This document shows, piece by piece, positions 1-9,916 of a stretch of DNA of 64,000 nucleotides. Under the pieces are notes generated by a model. That model made no database searches. It saw only the letters and a list, made by a program, of their open reading frames with translations, and had not been told where the DNA came from. Both the position numbers and the translations under genes were made by a program. Source of the DNA: WHSW01 sp963846565 (GTDB lineage Bacteria > Actinomycetota > Thermoleophilia > Solirubrobacterales > 70-9); contig CAWJWL010000005.1 in assembly GCA_963846565.1 (NCBI GenBank), positions 806,001-870,000 of the forward strand. The letters are read 5' to 3'. Positions within the stretch are counted from its first letter, which is position 1, and every line of letters starts with the position of its first letter.

Positions 1-1
1 G

Positions 2-949
2 ATCAACGGCACCGACGGCATCCTCGGCATGCTCGTCCTGTCGCTCGCCGACCTGCGGGCGCTGTTGCGCCTCGCCGACCTCGCCGCCGCAACCTCGACC
101 GAAGCGCTGCTGGGCACGGACCGCGCCTTCGCCGCCGATCTCATCGCCCTGCGCCCGCAGCCCGGGCAGGCCGGAGAGCGCGGCCAACCTGCGCCGGCTG
201 CTCGAGCGCTCACCGATCGTCGCCAGTCACCGCACCGACGACCCGCGGGTCCAGGACGCCTACTCGATCCGCTGTACGCCGCAGGTCCACGGTGCGGCTC
301 GCGACACGGTCGCGCACTCGGAACGGATCGCCGAGTCTGAGCTCGCCGCCGCGATCGACAACCCGATGGTGCTGGCGGACGGCCGGGTCGAATCGTGCGG
401 CAACTTCCATGGCGCCCCGGTTGGCTTCGCCTGCGACTTCCTCGCGATCGCCGCCGCCGAGGTCGGGGCGATCTCCGAACGGCGCACCGACCGCCTCCTC
501 GACGCCGGCCGCTCGCACGGGCTGCCGCCGTTCCTGGCCGCGGATGCCGGCGTCGACTCGGGCCTGATGATCGCCCAGTACACGCAGGCCGCGATGGTGG
601 CCGAGAACCGGCGCCTCGCGGCTCCCGCCTCCGTCGACTCGCTGCCGACGAGCGCAATGCAGGAGGATCACGTCTCGATGGGCTGGGGAGCAGCACGAAA
701 GCTCCGGCGGGTGGTCGACAACCTGCGGCGCGTCCTCGCGGTCGAGCTCGTCTGCGCCGCCCGCGGCCTCGAGCTACGAGCGCCCCTCGAGCCCGCCCGG
801 GGCACCGGGGCCGCGCTCGCGTCCCTGCGCGCCGAGGTGCCCGGCACCGGCCCGGACCGCTGGCTCGCGCCCGAGCTCGCCGCGGCCGAGGAGCTGCTGC
901 GCAGCGGGGCATTGCTGGCGGCGGTCGAGGCTGAGACGGGACGGCTTGC

Positions 950-953
<4 letters not shown>
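2..953 (+). CDS. hutH: Histidine ammonia-lyase, C-terminal part
   Basis: Converts L-histidine to urocanate and ammonia, the first step of histidine degradation. The window opens inside the gene: the first residues, INGTDGILGMLVL, are typical of the HutH core, and the Ala-Ser-Gly segment that forms the MIO cofactor must lie upstream. Further motifs are EALLGTDR, PQVHGA and NPMVLADG. The reading frame changes once between about 165 and 176, after LRPQPGQ and before ESAANLRRLLE; both sides match the family, so a one-base sequence error is more likely than a broken gene. The stop overlaps the GTG start of hutU, so the two are probably translated together. Confidence 0.9.
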
Positions 954-2601
<1,648 letters not shown>

Positions 2602-2605
<4 letters not shown>

Positions 2606-3177
2606 GCGTGCTGTCGATCCTCGAGCTCGGCCATCCGATCCTGCGCGAGCGCTCCCGCGAAGTCACCGCGGAGGAGTTGGCGGCGCCTGAGATCCAGCGG
2701 CTGATCGACGACATGATCGAGACCAGGCGGGCGGCCGACGGCGCCGGCCTGGCGGCGAACCAGGTCGGTGAGACGGTCCGGATCGCGATCGCCGAGGTTG
2801 AGCCCGGCAACCCCCGCTACCCGTACAAGCCGCCGATCCCGCTCACGGTCCTGGTCAACCCGGTGGTCGAGCCGCTGGACGGCGAGACCGTGGCGATCAA
2901 CGAGGGCTGCCTCTCGGTCCCCGGCATCCGGGGCGAGCTCGCGCGCCATGTCAACGTCCGCGTTCGGTACCTCGATCGCGACGGTCTCCCGCACGACGAG
3001 GTCAGGCGCGGCCTCACGGCGGGCACGTTCCAGCACGAGGTCGATCACCTCGACGGGATCCTCTTCGTCGACCGTGCCGACCCGCGCACGCTGACGACCT
3101 GGGAGCAGTTCGAGCGCTTTCACCGTGACGCGTTCCTCGCCCGCGCCGCCGAGCTCGTCGAGCGGGTCGGGCAGTGA
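2602..3177 (+). CDS. def: Peptide deformylase family metallohydrolase inside the hut operon
   Basis: A 191-residue deformylase-family protein. All three metal-site motifs are present: GAGLAANQVG (47-56), EGCLS (101-105) and QHEVDHLDG (144-152), giving Cys103, His145 and His149 as ligands with Glu146 catalytic. Known family members remove the formyl group from N-formylmethionine on new proteins. Here the gene overlaps hutU by an ATGA and precedes hutF, whose product is N-formylglutamate; no hutG is visible in the window. It may be an ordinary deformylase carried along, or a deformylase acting on N-formylglutamate. The family call is firm; the substrate is open. Confidence 0.88.
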
Positions 3178-3336
3178 GGCGGAGCCCGACAGGGCGAGGC
3201 CGAACCCGGCCGAGGAGGCCGCGGCAGTGAGGCGGAGCCCGACAGGGCGAGGCCGAACCCGGCCGAGGAGGCCGCGGCAGTGAGGCGGAGCCAACAGGGC
3301 GAGGCCGAACCCGGCCGAGGAGGCCGCGGCAGTGAG
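3170..3336 (+). repeat. Tandem 53-bp repeat, about three copies
   Basis: Copies run 3170-3222, 3223-3275 and 3276-3327 (the last one base shorter, with a small change), followed by a 9-base partial copy to 3336. Each unit ends in GAGGAGG, a short spacer and GGCAGTGAG, so each carries a purine-rich ribosome-binding-like stretch next to a GTG that also contains a TGA. The first copy contains the def stop codon and the final partial copy supplies the GTG start of hutF. No protein reads through all copies. Confidence 0.9.
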
Positions 3337-4657
3337 CGCCTACTGGTGCGAGCTCGCCTGGCTGGGTGGCGATCGAGCCGCGGCCGGCGTCCTGATCGAG
3401 GTCGCGGACGGCCGTTTCGCCACGGTCTCGAGCGGCGTCGCCTCACCGCCGGCGGATGCGGAGCGGCTCGCCGGGCTCACGCTCCCGGGGTTCGCCAACG
3501 CCCACTCGCACGCCTTCCACCGCGCGCTTCGCGGCCGGGCCGAACGCGGCGGCAGCTTCTGGAGCTGGCGCGAGGAGATGTACGCGCTCGCGGCGCGGCT
3601 CGATCCCGAGAGCTACCTCGACCTTGCACGGGCGACCTACGGCGAGATGGCGCTCGCGGGGATCACGGCCGTGGGCGAGTTTCACTACCTTCACCACGGG
3701 CCGGGCGGCGAGCCCTACACGGACCCGAACGAGATCGGGCGGGCGCTGATCGGCGCCGCGCGCGAGGCTGGGATCCGCATCACCTTGCTCGACGCGTGCT
3801 ACCTGCACGCCGCCACCGGCGAGCCTCCCGACGCGGAGCAGCAGCGCTTCGCCGACGCCGACGCCGACGCCTGGGCGGAGCGGGCGGGGGAGCTCTCCGA
3901 CGGCGACGGAGTCCGCATCGGCGCCGCGATCCACAGCGTCCGCGCGGTCGAACCGGCCGAGGCGGCGACGGTCGCCACCTGGGCGGACGAGCGTCAGTGC
4001 CCGCTACACGCTCACGTCTCCGAGCAGCCCGCCGAGAACGAGGCCTGCCTCGCGGCGCACGGGGCGACGCCGACCGCCCTGCTCGACCGCGCGGGAGCCC
4101 TCGGGCCCCGGTTCACGGCCGTGCACGCCACCCACCTCGACCCCGCCGATGTCGCCGCGCTTGGCTCGGCAGGAGCCTGCTGCTGCTTCTGCCCGACGAC
4201 GGAGCGCGACCTCGCCGACGGGATCGGCCCCGCGGCCGCGCTGGTCGCGGCAGGATCGCCCCTGGCACTCGGCTCGGACTCGCACGCCGTTATCGACCCG
4301 TTCGAGGAAGCCCGGGCCCTGGAGCTCGACGAGCGTCTCGCGAGCGGGGAGCGCGGCCGCCACTCGACCGCGTCGCTTCTGCAGGCGGCGGGCGAGAACG
4401 GCCACCGCTCGCTTGGCTGGGACGACGCCGGGTCGATCGAGCCCGGCCGCCGCGCGGACCTCGTCACGCTGCGGCTCGACGGCGTCCGCCTTGCCGGGAC
4501 GACCGAGGCGAGCGCAATCGAGGGGGCGGTCTTCGCCGGCTCGGCCGCCGACGTGGACTTCGTCATCTGCGACGGCCGCGAGCTCGTGCGCGAGGGCGTC
4601 CACTCGCGGCTCGACGTTCCCGTGGAGCTTCGCGACTCGATCGCCGCGGTGAGCTGA
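3332..4657 (+). CDS. hutF: Formimidoylglutamate deiminase
   Basis: An amidohydrolase of 441 residues that converts N-formimino-L-glutamate to N-formyl-L-glutamate and ammonia. The metal-binding HSHAFHRALRG (58-68) follows a typical PGFANAH beta strand; further metal or catalytic motifs are HAHVSEQ, AVHATHLD and LGSDSHAVIDPFEE. The GTG start lies at the end of the 53-bp repeat with GAGGAGG upstream. The stop directly abuts the hutI start. Its presence implies the five-step histidine route that releases formate through a separate deformylase rather than the formamide-releasing HutE-type branch. Confidence 0.93.
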   Translation: MSAYWCELAWLGGDRAAAGVLIEVADGRFATVSSGVASPPADAERLAGLTLPGFANAHSHAFHRALRGRAERGGSFWSWREEMYALAARLDPESYLDLARATYGEMALAGITAVGEFHYLHHGPGGEPYTDPNEIGRALIGAAREAGIRITLLDACYLHAATGEPPDAEQQRFADADADAWAERAGELSDGDGVRIGAAIHSVRAVEPAEAATVATWADERQCPLHAHVSEQPAENEACLAAHGATPTALLDRAGALGPRFTAVHATHLDPADVAALGSAGACCCFCPTTERDLADGIGPAAALVAAGSPLALGSDSHAVIDPFEEARALELDERLASGERGRHSTASLLQAAGENGHRSLGWDDAGSIEPGRRADLVTLRLDGVRLAGTTEASAIEGAVFAGSAADVDFVICDGRELVREGVHSRLDVPVELRDSIAAVS

Positions 4658-5827
4658 GTGAGCACGCTCGCGATCGACCGAATCGGGCTGCTGGTGACCA
4701 ACGATCCGGATCTCGGGGCGGGGGACCTCGGCGTCGTGCGCGACGCGGCGCTTGTGTTCGAGGGCGGGGTCGTCGCCGCGGTCGAGCGCGCCGGCGTCGC
4801 CGCGGACGAGCGCTACGACGCCGCCGGGCGCTGCGTCATCCCGGGCTTCGTCGACAGCCACACGCACCTGTTCTTCGCCGGCGATCGCGGGGATGAGTTC
4901 GCCGCCCGCATGGCGGGCGCCGAATACGAGGCGGGTGGGATCGCGGTGTCGACGGAGGCGACGAGGGCGGCGACGGACGCCGAGCTCCTCGCCGGAGCCC
5001 GCGCCCGGCGCCTCGAGGCGCTCACGGCTGGCATCACGCACCAGGAGATCAAGTCCGGCTACGGGCTCACGGTCGACTCCGAGGCTCGGATCTGCCGGCT
5101 CGCGGCCGCGCTCACCGACGACGTGACCTTCCTCGGCGCCCACCTGGTGGCGCCGGAGTACGAAGGCCGGGCGGACGAGTACGTGGAGCTCGTCTGTGGG
5201 CCGATGCTCGCCGCCTGCGCCCCGCACAGCCGCTGGATCGACGTGTTCTGCGAGCGCGGCGCCTTCGATCGCGAGCAATCGCGGGCGGTGCTCGCCGCGG
5301 GACGCGAGGCAGGACTCGGGCTCCGCGTGCACGGCAACCAGCTGGGCCCCGGCGATGGCGTCCAGCTCGCGGTCGAGATGGGGGCGGCCTCGGTCGACCA
5401 TTGCACCTACCTCGAGGACGCCGACATCGATGCGCTCGCGGCCTCGGAGACGATCGCGACCTTCCTCCCGGCGACGGACTTCTCGACCCGCCAGCCGTAT
5501 CCGGACGGGCGGCGGGCGATCGACGCGGGCGTCAGCGTCGCGATCGCGACCAACACCAACCCGGGCTCCAGTTACACGACCTCGATGCCGTTCTGCATCG
5601 CGCTCGCGGTCCGCGACATGAGGATGACGGCCGAGGAGGCTCTTGCGGCGGCGACCATCGGTGGCGCCCACGCGCTCCGGCGCGGCGACATCGGCCGCCT
5701 CTCTCCCGGTGCGCGCGCCGACGCCGTCGTGCTCGAGGCTCCGTCGTACACGCACCTCGTGTACCGCCCCGGCGTGCCCCTCAGCGCGGCCGTCTGGAGC
5801 GCCGGCGAGCGCGTCTTCGAGCGCTGA
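4658..5827 (+). CDS. hutI: Imidazolonepropionase
   Basis: Hydrolyses 4-imidazolone-5-propionate to N-formimino-L-glutamate, linking HutU and HutF. The 389-residue amidohydrolase has the metal motif DSHTHLFFAGDRGDEFAARM (His68, His70), the family-specific HQEIKSGYGLTVDSE, HGNQLGPGDGVQLA, the Asp-region NTNPGSS and a C-terminal LSPGARADAVVLE that rebuilds the beta-sandwich domain. GTG start immediately after the hutF stop. It is the last hut gene seen, followed by about 110 bases before the next operon. Confidence 0.96.
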   Translation: MSTLAIDRIGLLVTNDPDLGAGDLGVVRDAALVFEGGVVAAVERAGVAADERYDAAGRCVIPGFVDSHTHLFFAGDRGDEFAARMAGAEYEAGGIAVSTEATRAATDAELLAGARARRLEALTAGITHQEIKSGYGLTVDSEARICRLAAALTDDVTFLGAHLVAPEYEGRADEYVELVCGPMLAACAPHSRWIDVFCERGAFDREQSRAVLAAGREAGLGLRVHGNQLGPGDGVQLAVEMGAASVDHCTYLEDADIDALAASETIATFLPATDFSTRQPYPDGRRAIDAGVSVAIATNTNPGSSYTTSMPFCIALAVRDMRMTAEEALAAATIGGAHALRRGDIGRLSPGARADAVVLEAPSYTHLVYRPGVPLSAAVWSAGERVFER

Positions 5828-5936
5828 CGCCCGCGATCTCGGCGACAGCGCGGGAAATGGTGTAGGCAACCGCACCATCGCGGGGCCGATCCGCGGCCAC
5901 AATGCTCGGCGGCCGCAACGAACTCAAGGAGCGCGC

Positions 5937-6752
5937 ATGCCAGAAAACGGGGTCCCGGCCATCGTCGCCGAAGGGCTTGTGAAGCACTACGACGGTGGCA
6001 AGGAGGACGCGGTCGAGGCCGTCCGCGGCGTCGACCTCGAGGTTCACGGCGGCGAGGTGTTCGGCTTCCTCGGCCCTAACGGCGCCGGCAAGTCGACCAC
6101 CGTCCGCATGCTGACGACGCTGCTCACGATCACCTCAGGGCGCGCCGAGGTGGCCGGCCTCGACGTCGCGGCCGACCCGGACGGTGTGCGCGCGCGGATC
6201 GGCGTCGCGCTCCAGGAGGCCGGGCTCGACCCGCGCCAGACGGGCCGCGAGATGCTCAATCTGCACGGCCGCCTCTTCGGTCTCGACAAGGAGGCCGCGA
6301 GCAAGCGGGCGGAGGAACTGCTCGCATTGGTCGAGCTCGAGGACGCAGCCGACCGGGTGACGAAGGGCTACTCGGGCGGGATGCAGAGGCGCCTCGACCT
6401 GGCGGCTTCGCTGGTCCACGAGCCCGAGGTCCTGTTCCTCGACGAGCCGACGACGGGCCTCGACCCGGCAAGCCGGCTGACGGTCTGGGACGAGCTTCGC
6501 CGTATCAACGAAGAGGGCACGACGATCTTCCTCACGACGCAGTACCTCGAGGAGGCCGACCAGCTCTGCGACCGCCTTGCGATCATCGACGACGGCAGGA
6601 TCGTCCGCGAGGGCACGCCGCGGGCGCTCAAGGACGACCTGCGCCAGCGCCGCGGTGGGACCGAGGAGCCGACGCTCGACGACGTCTTCCTCGATGCAAC
6701 CGGGCGGACCCGTGAGCGAGCAGCCGGCGAGGTCCAGGAGGTGGCGGCATGA
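5937..6752 (+). CDS. ABC transporter ATP-binding protein, DrrA type
   Basis: Nucleotide-binding subunit of an export-type ABC transporter, 271 residues. Walker A GPNGAGKST (46-54), signature SGGMQ (146-150) and Walker B LFLDEP (166-171) are intact, and the C-terminal EPTLDDVFLDATG is typical of the daunorubicin-resistance (DrrA/NodI) subgroup. The ATG at 5937 has AAGGAG about six bases upstream; longer upstream in-frame sequence belongs to hutI. It overlaps the permease gene by ATGA, as expected for a two-component exporter. The cargo cannot be told from the sequence. Confidence 0.9.
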   Translation: MPENGVPAIVAEGLVKHYDGGKEDAVEAVRGVDLEVHGGEVFGFLGPNGAGKSTTVRMLTTLLTITSGRAEVAGLDVAADPDGVRARIGVALQEAGLDPRQTGREMLNLHGRLFGLDKEAASKRAEELLALVELEDAADRVTKGYSGGMQRRLDLAASLVHEPEVLFLDEPTTGLDPASRLTVWDELRRINEEGTTIFLTTQYLEEADQLCDRLAIIDDGRIVREGTPRALKDDLRQRRGGTEEPTLDDVFLDATGRTRERAAGEVQEVAA

Positions 6753-7504
6753 ACACCACCCTGATCCTCGGCGTCCGCTCGATCCGCGAGGCGCTGCGCC
6801 AGCCGGACGCGCTCTTCATGACGATGTTCATCCCGATCTTCTTCCTCGTGGTGAACACGGGGCAGGCGGCCGACATCTTCCCCTCGGAGGGGACTGACTT
6901 CCTCGAGGGGCAGGGTTACGGGGCGTTTCAGCTGCCGATCACGCTTCTCCTGGCGTCGTCGTTCGGGATGGCGGCGCTCTTCCTCGTCGAGGAGATCGAG
7001 GGCGGCTACTTCGACAAGCTGCGTGCGATCCCGGTGCCGCGCTACTCGATCGTGCTCGGGAGGCTGGTAGCCGAAGCGGTCAAGTGCGTCGTGATCTCGA
7101 CGATCATCGTCGTGATCGCGCTCCCGTTCGGGATCACGATCGCGAGCGGCCCGATCGGGTTCCTGCTCCTCGTCGCCCTGAGCGCGCTCTGGGGCGTCGT
7201 CTACGCCGGCTTCATGCAGCTGATCGCGCTGAAGACGCGGAGTGCGGCGGCGACCAACTCGGGCGGGCTGATCTTCTTCCCGCTCCTGTTCCTGACGCCG
7301 AACTTCGTCCCCCGCGACATGCTGACCGAGCCGATGGAGGTCGCGGCGACGATCAACCCTGTGACCTATCTGATGGAGGCGCTCCGCTCGCTGATCCTCG
7401 ACGACCTCGACTGGGCGAAGATCTGGCCCGGCTTCGTCGTCATCGCGATCTTCGGAGCGGTGATGCTCTTCCTCAACGTCCGCATGGTCAAGAGCTACGA
7501 CTAG
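6749..7504 (+). CDS. ABC-2 type transporter permease, DrrB type
   Basis: Membrane subunit partnering the preceding ATPase. The 251-residue protein has an N-terminal amphipathic start, a first hydrophobic segment around residues 22-38, and further hydrophobic segments between about 70 and 240, giving roughly six membrane spans. The loop FDKLRAIPVPR and the late NPVTYLMEALR are typical of DrrB/ABC-2 permeases. A four-base overlap with the ATPase gene supports translation as a pair. Cargo unknown; drug or lipid export is the usual role of this subgroup. Confidence 0.88.
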   Translation: MNTTLILGVRSIREALRQPDALFMTMFIPIFFLVVNTGQAADIFPSEGTDFLEGQGYGAFQLPITLLLASSFGMAALFLVEEIEGGYFDKLRAIPVPRYSIVLGRLVAEAVKCVVISTIIVVIALPFGITIASGPIGFLLLVALSALWGVVYAGFMQLIALKTRSAAATNSGGLIFFPLLFLTPNFVPRDMLTEPMEVAATINPVTYLMEALRSLILDDLDWAKIWPGFVVIAIFGAVMLFLNVRMVKSYD

Positions 7505-7521
7505 GCGTCGGGGACGATCTT

Positions 7522-7537
7522 TACACCCACCGGTGTA
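7522..7537. promoter_or_regulatory. Inverted repeat TACACC-N4-GGTGTA, candidate operator
   Basis: A perfect 6+6 inverted repeat with a four-base spacer, about 25 bases before the start of the coiled-coil gene. A shorter version with the same spacing (ACACC-N4-GGTGT) occurs at 35190-35203 before the carboxylase gene, so both may bind the same dimeric repressor. Function is inferred. Confidence 0.4.
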
Positions 7538-7560
7538 GTCGTTCCGGCCTAGCTGGTGTA

Positions 7561-7965
7561 ATGGCGGACAAGGAGGAACCCGACTTGCCCGATCAATCGA
7601 CGGACGACCCGCTCGACGTCCCCGACGCTGAACTCGAGCGCCGGACCGTACGCGCACTCGACCTGCCCGGCCTGATCGGCGGCGTCCTCGCCGACATTCG
7701 CACGATCGCGGAGGGGATGGCGGTGCTGCCGAAGCTGCTCGGCGCCCTCGACTCGGTCGACGCCCGGCTCGAGGACATCGACAGCGAGGTACGGCTGATG
7801 CGGGCCCGCGTCGACAAGATGGAGGGCAACGTCGGCGGCATGAAGGACGCGGTCGAGCGCCTCGAGCCCCAGCTCGAGGACGTCACGCGCGTCGTCCATC
7901 CGCTGCGCCGCCTCGGCGACCGCACGCGCAGGCGCGAGGCCGCCGCCGAAGAACCGGAGTCGTGA
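7561..7965 (+). CDS. Coiled-coil hypothetical protein
   Basis: A 134-residue soluble protein I do not assign to a named family. After an acidic, proline-containing N-terminus there is a hydrophobic stretch DLPGLIGGVLADI (about 38-50), then a long heptad-like region from about 65 to 115 (SVDARLEDIDSEVRLMRARV and onward), predicting a coiled coil, and a basic/acidic tail. The shape resembles small phasin-like or apolipoprotein-like amphipathic proteins, but this is only a resemblance. It overlaps the following lipoprotein gene by GTGA and has a candidate operator just upstream. Confidence 0.7.
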   Translation: MADKEEPDLPDQSTDDPLDVPDAELERRTVRALDLPGLIGGVLADIRTIAEGMAVLPKLLGALDSVDARLEDIDSEVRLMRARVDKMEGNVGGMKDAVERLEPQLEDVTRVVHPLRRLGDRTRRREAAAEEPES

Positions 7966-8543
7966 GGGCGGCCAAGGCCCTCGCGGCGCTCGCTGTAGCC
8001 GCCGCCCTGACGACCGGTTGCGGATCAGATGATCCGCCCGCCCCCGAGCCGAGGCCGGTGGAAACGGTCGAGAAGTCGCCGAAGCTGCCCGACGGCTGGA
8101 CCCGGCACACCAACGAGGACGGCGGCTTCGAGCTGGGTCTGCCGCGGGGGTGGAAGGCGGTCGACCGCGGGACGAGCACCCGGGTGACGTCCTTCGACCA
8201 GCTCGTCGTGCTCTCGATCGCCCCCGACCGCACGAACGAGGCGCTCGAGTACGACCTCGAGGAGTTCGCGTCGGCCACGACCGGCGCTCTCCAGGGCTAC
8301 GAGGAAGAGCTCGAGGGGAAGGCCAGGCGCTACAAGCACCGCTACGACGGCGCCGCGGTCGAGGTCGATGGGGTGAAGGCGAAGGGCGGTGGCAAGCAGG
8401 ACGTCGCCGTGATCGTCCTTCGCCGCCCGAAGCTCGCCCTGTTCACGATCGTCGAGCAGGCCAATGCGAGCTCCCAGTCCGATCCGGCGAAGGAACTCGC
8501 TGACGAAGCGATCGCGACCCTGCGAAGCCGCCCGATCACGTAG
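7962..8543 (+). CDS. Putative lipoprotein
   Basis: A 193-residue exported protein. The N-terminus has two basic residues, an alanine/leucine-rich hydrophobic core and the lipobox LTTGC, so signal peptidase II cleavage before Cys20 and membrane anchoring are predicted. The mature part begins with a Pro/Glu linker and contains DGWTRHTNEDGGFELGLPRG, the kind of motif seen in actinobacterial PsbP-like/DUF1795-type lipoproteins. GTG start overlapping the coiled-coil gene. Specific function unknown. Confidence 0.75.
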   Translation: MRAAKALAALAVAAALTTGCGSDDPPAPEPRPVETVEKSPKLPDGWTRHTNEDGGFELGLPRGWKAVDRGTSTRVTSFDQLVVLSIAPDRTNEALEYDLEEFASATTGALQGYEEELEGKARRYKHRYDGAAVEVDGVKAKGGGKQDVAVIVLRRPKLALFTIVEQANASSQSDPAKELADEAIATLRSRPIT

Positions 8544-8550
8544 GCACCGG

Positions 8551-9129
8551 CTAGTCGCGGAGGACTCGGTAGCGCAGGTGGGTCGCGTGCGTCGAGACGT
8601 CGGCGGCGACCTGTTCGAGGTGCTGCTGCTCCCCGAGCTCGCCGAACATCCGCGTCCCGGACCCGAAGAGCACCGGGACGACGTGCAGCGAGATCTCGTC
8701 CACGAGGCCGGCCTCGATGAACTGGCGGCCGATGTCGGCGCCGCCCATGACGCTGACGGCCCTGTCACCGGCGACCCGGTCGGCCTGTTCGTGCGCCGCC
8801 TCGATCCCGTCGGTGACGAATGTGTAGACGCCGCCCGCGGGGGAACTCTCCGGCTCTGAGTGCGTGACCACGAACACCGGGAGTCTCGCGGCGACGGCGG
8901 GACCGTCGGGACCCCACCAGGGCAGGGAGTGGTCGTAGGTTCGGCGCCCGCAGATCACGGCCCCGCCTTCAGCGGCCGCGGCAGCCAGGATCTCCTGGCC
9001 ACGCTCGTCGCTGAACGCCCACTCGTGGAGCCGCTCCCCGCCGATGCCGAGCGGCTCCTCGGCCGTCTGTCCGCGCGCGGTCATGAACCCGTCCAGGGAC
9101 ACGCTGATGTCGAACACGACCTTGCTCAT
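8551..9129 (-). CDS. Dihydrofolate reductase-like (RibD C-terminal domain) protein
   Basis: A small reductase-fold protein of about 192 residues starting MSKVVFDISVSLDGFM. The pattern SLDGF near the start, GRRTYD in the middle and VMGGADIGRQFIEAGLVDEI toward the end define the RibD_C/YyaP family, which binds NADPH. Physiological substrates of such stand-alone proteins are usually unknown. I chose the inner ATG because GGAGG lies seven bases before it; a longer version starting at 9153 lacks this. It is convergent with the lipoprotein gene and downstream of pyrE on the same strand. Confidence 0.85.
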   Translation of the reverse strand: MSKVVFDISVSLDGFMTARGQTAEEPLGIGGERLHEWAFSDERGQEILAAAAAEGGAVICGRRTYDHSLPWWGPDGPAVAARLPVFVVTHSEPESSPAGGVYTFVTDGIEAAHEQADRVAGDRAVSVMGGADIGRQFIEAGLVDEISLHVVPVLFGSGTRMFGELGEQQHLEQVAADVSTHATHLRYRVLRD

Positions 9130-9226
9130 GCCGAACCTCCTCCGCTTGCTCAACCCGGGTGCGATCAGCCACCGGTTCTAGCCGACCGCCTCCCCGCGCG
9201 GAAGCGGTTGAGGGAAAGCGCAAACG

Positions 9227-9781
9227 TCAGCGGTCGGGACGGTCCGGATACACGTCGTCGATCGTCGTCAGCGCCTCGAACGGCGCACCGAGTGCCTCGG
9301 CGATCGCCTCGCGGCCGCCGGCGAGGCGATCGACGACGCAGGCGCCGCCCACGAGCTCGAGGCCCTGTTCGCGCATCTGCTCGATCGCGGCGATCGTCGA
9401 GCCGCCGGTGGTGACGGTGTCCTCGACGACGAAGCACTTCGTCCCGGCCTCGACCGGCCCCTCGACCATCCGCTGGAGTCCATGTTGCTTCGTCTCCTTG
9501 CGGACGAAGAACCCGACGAGGCCGTCACCGCCGGAAACAGCGATCGCGGCGCACGCGAGCGGGATGGCGGCCATCACCGGACCGCCGACCGCGTCTGCGC
9601 CCGCCTGGACCGCAGCCGCGGCAATGAGCTCACCCGCCGCCCGAAATCCGGTCGGCTGCAACAGCGCCCGGCGCGCATCGACGTAGTACTCGGCCTTCTG
9701 CCCGCTGGAGAGGGTGACCTCTCCGATCACGAGAGCATGCTCGCGCAGCTCCGAAACAAGCGTGTCCCGCGCATCGCTCAA
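9227..9781 (-). CDS. pyrE: Orotate phosphoribosyltransferase
   Basis: Transfers phosphoribose from PRPP to orotate, giving OMP in pyrimidine synthesis. The 184-residue length fits. The type I PRPP-binding motif VVEDTVTTGGS (118-128) is clear, and the N-terminal LSSGQKAEYYVDARRAL (24-40) supplies the lysine and orotate loop typical of PyrE. No other pyr gene is adjacent, so it is separated from the usual pyrimidine cluster. No frame defects. Confidence 0.93.
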   Translation of the reverse strand: MSDARDTLVSELREHALVIGEVTLSSGQKAEYYVDARRALLQPTGFRAAGELIAAAAVQAGADAVGGPVMAAIPLACAAIAVSGGDGLVGFFVRKETKQHGLQRMVEGPVEAGTKCFVVEDTVTTGGSTIAAIEQMREQGLELVGGACVVDRLAGGREAIAEALGAPFEALTTIDDVYPDRPDR

Positions 9782-9844
9782 GGTTCACGAACCCTAATCA
9801 GCTCGGCCTGTGTCTGACCCGGCCGAACCGGAAGCGGGAGCACA

Positions 9845-9872
9845 ACAAAAAGCCCGCGGCGTAGCCGCGGGC
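9845..9872 (-). terminator. Rho-independent terminator of the L,D-transpeptidase gene
   Basis: A perfect 9-bp GC stem (9852-9860 with 9864-9872) and three-base loop. Read on the minus strand it is followed by TTTTT and more T-rich sequence, so it ends transcription arriving from the minus-strand gene at 9917-10912. Confidence 0.85.
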
Positions 9873-9916
9873 AATTGATTCAAGGCGGGAGCAGAGGATT
9901 CGGCCGGAATGTTTGT

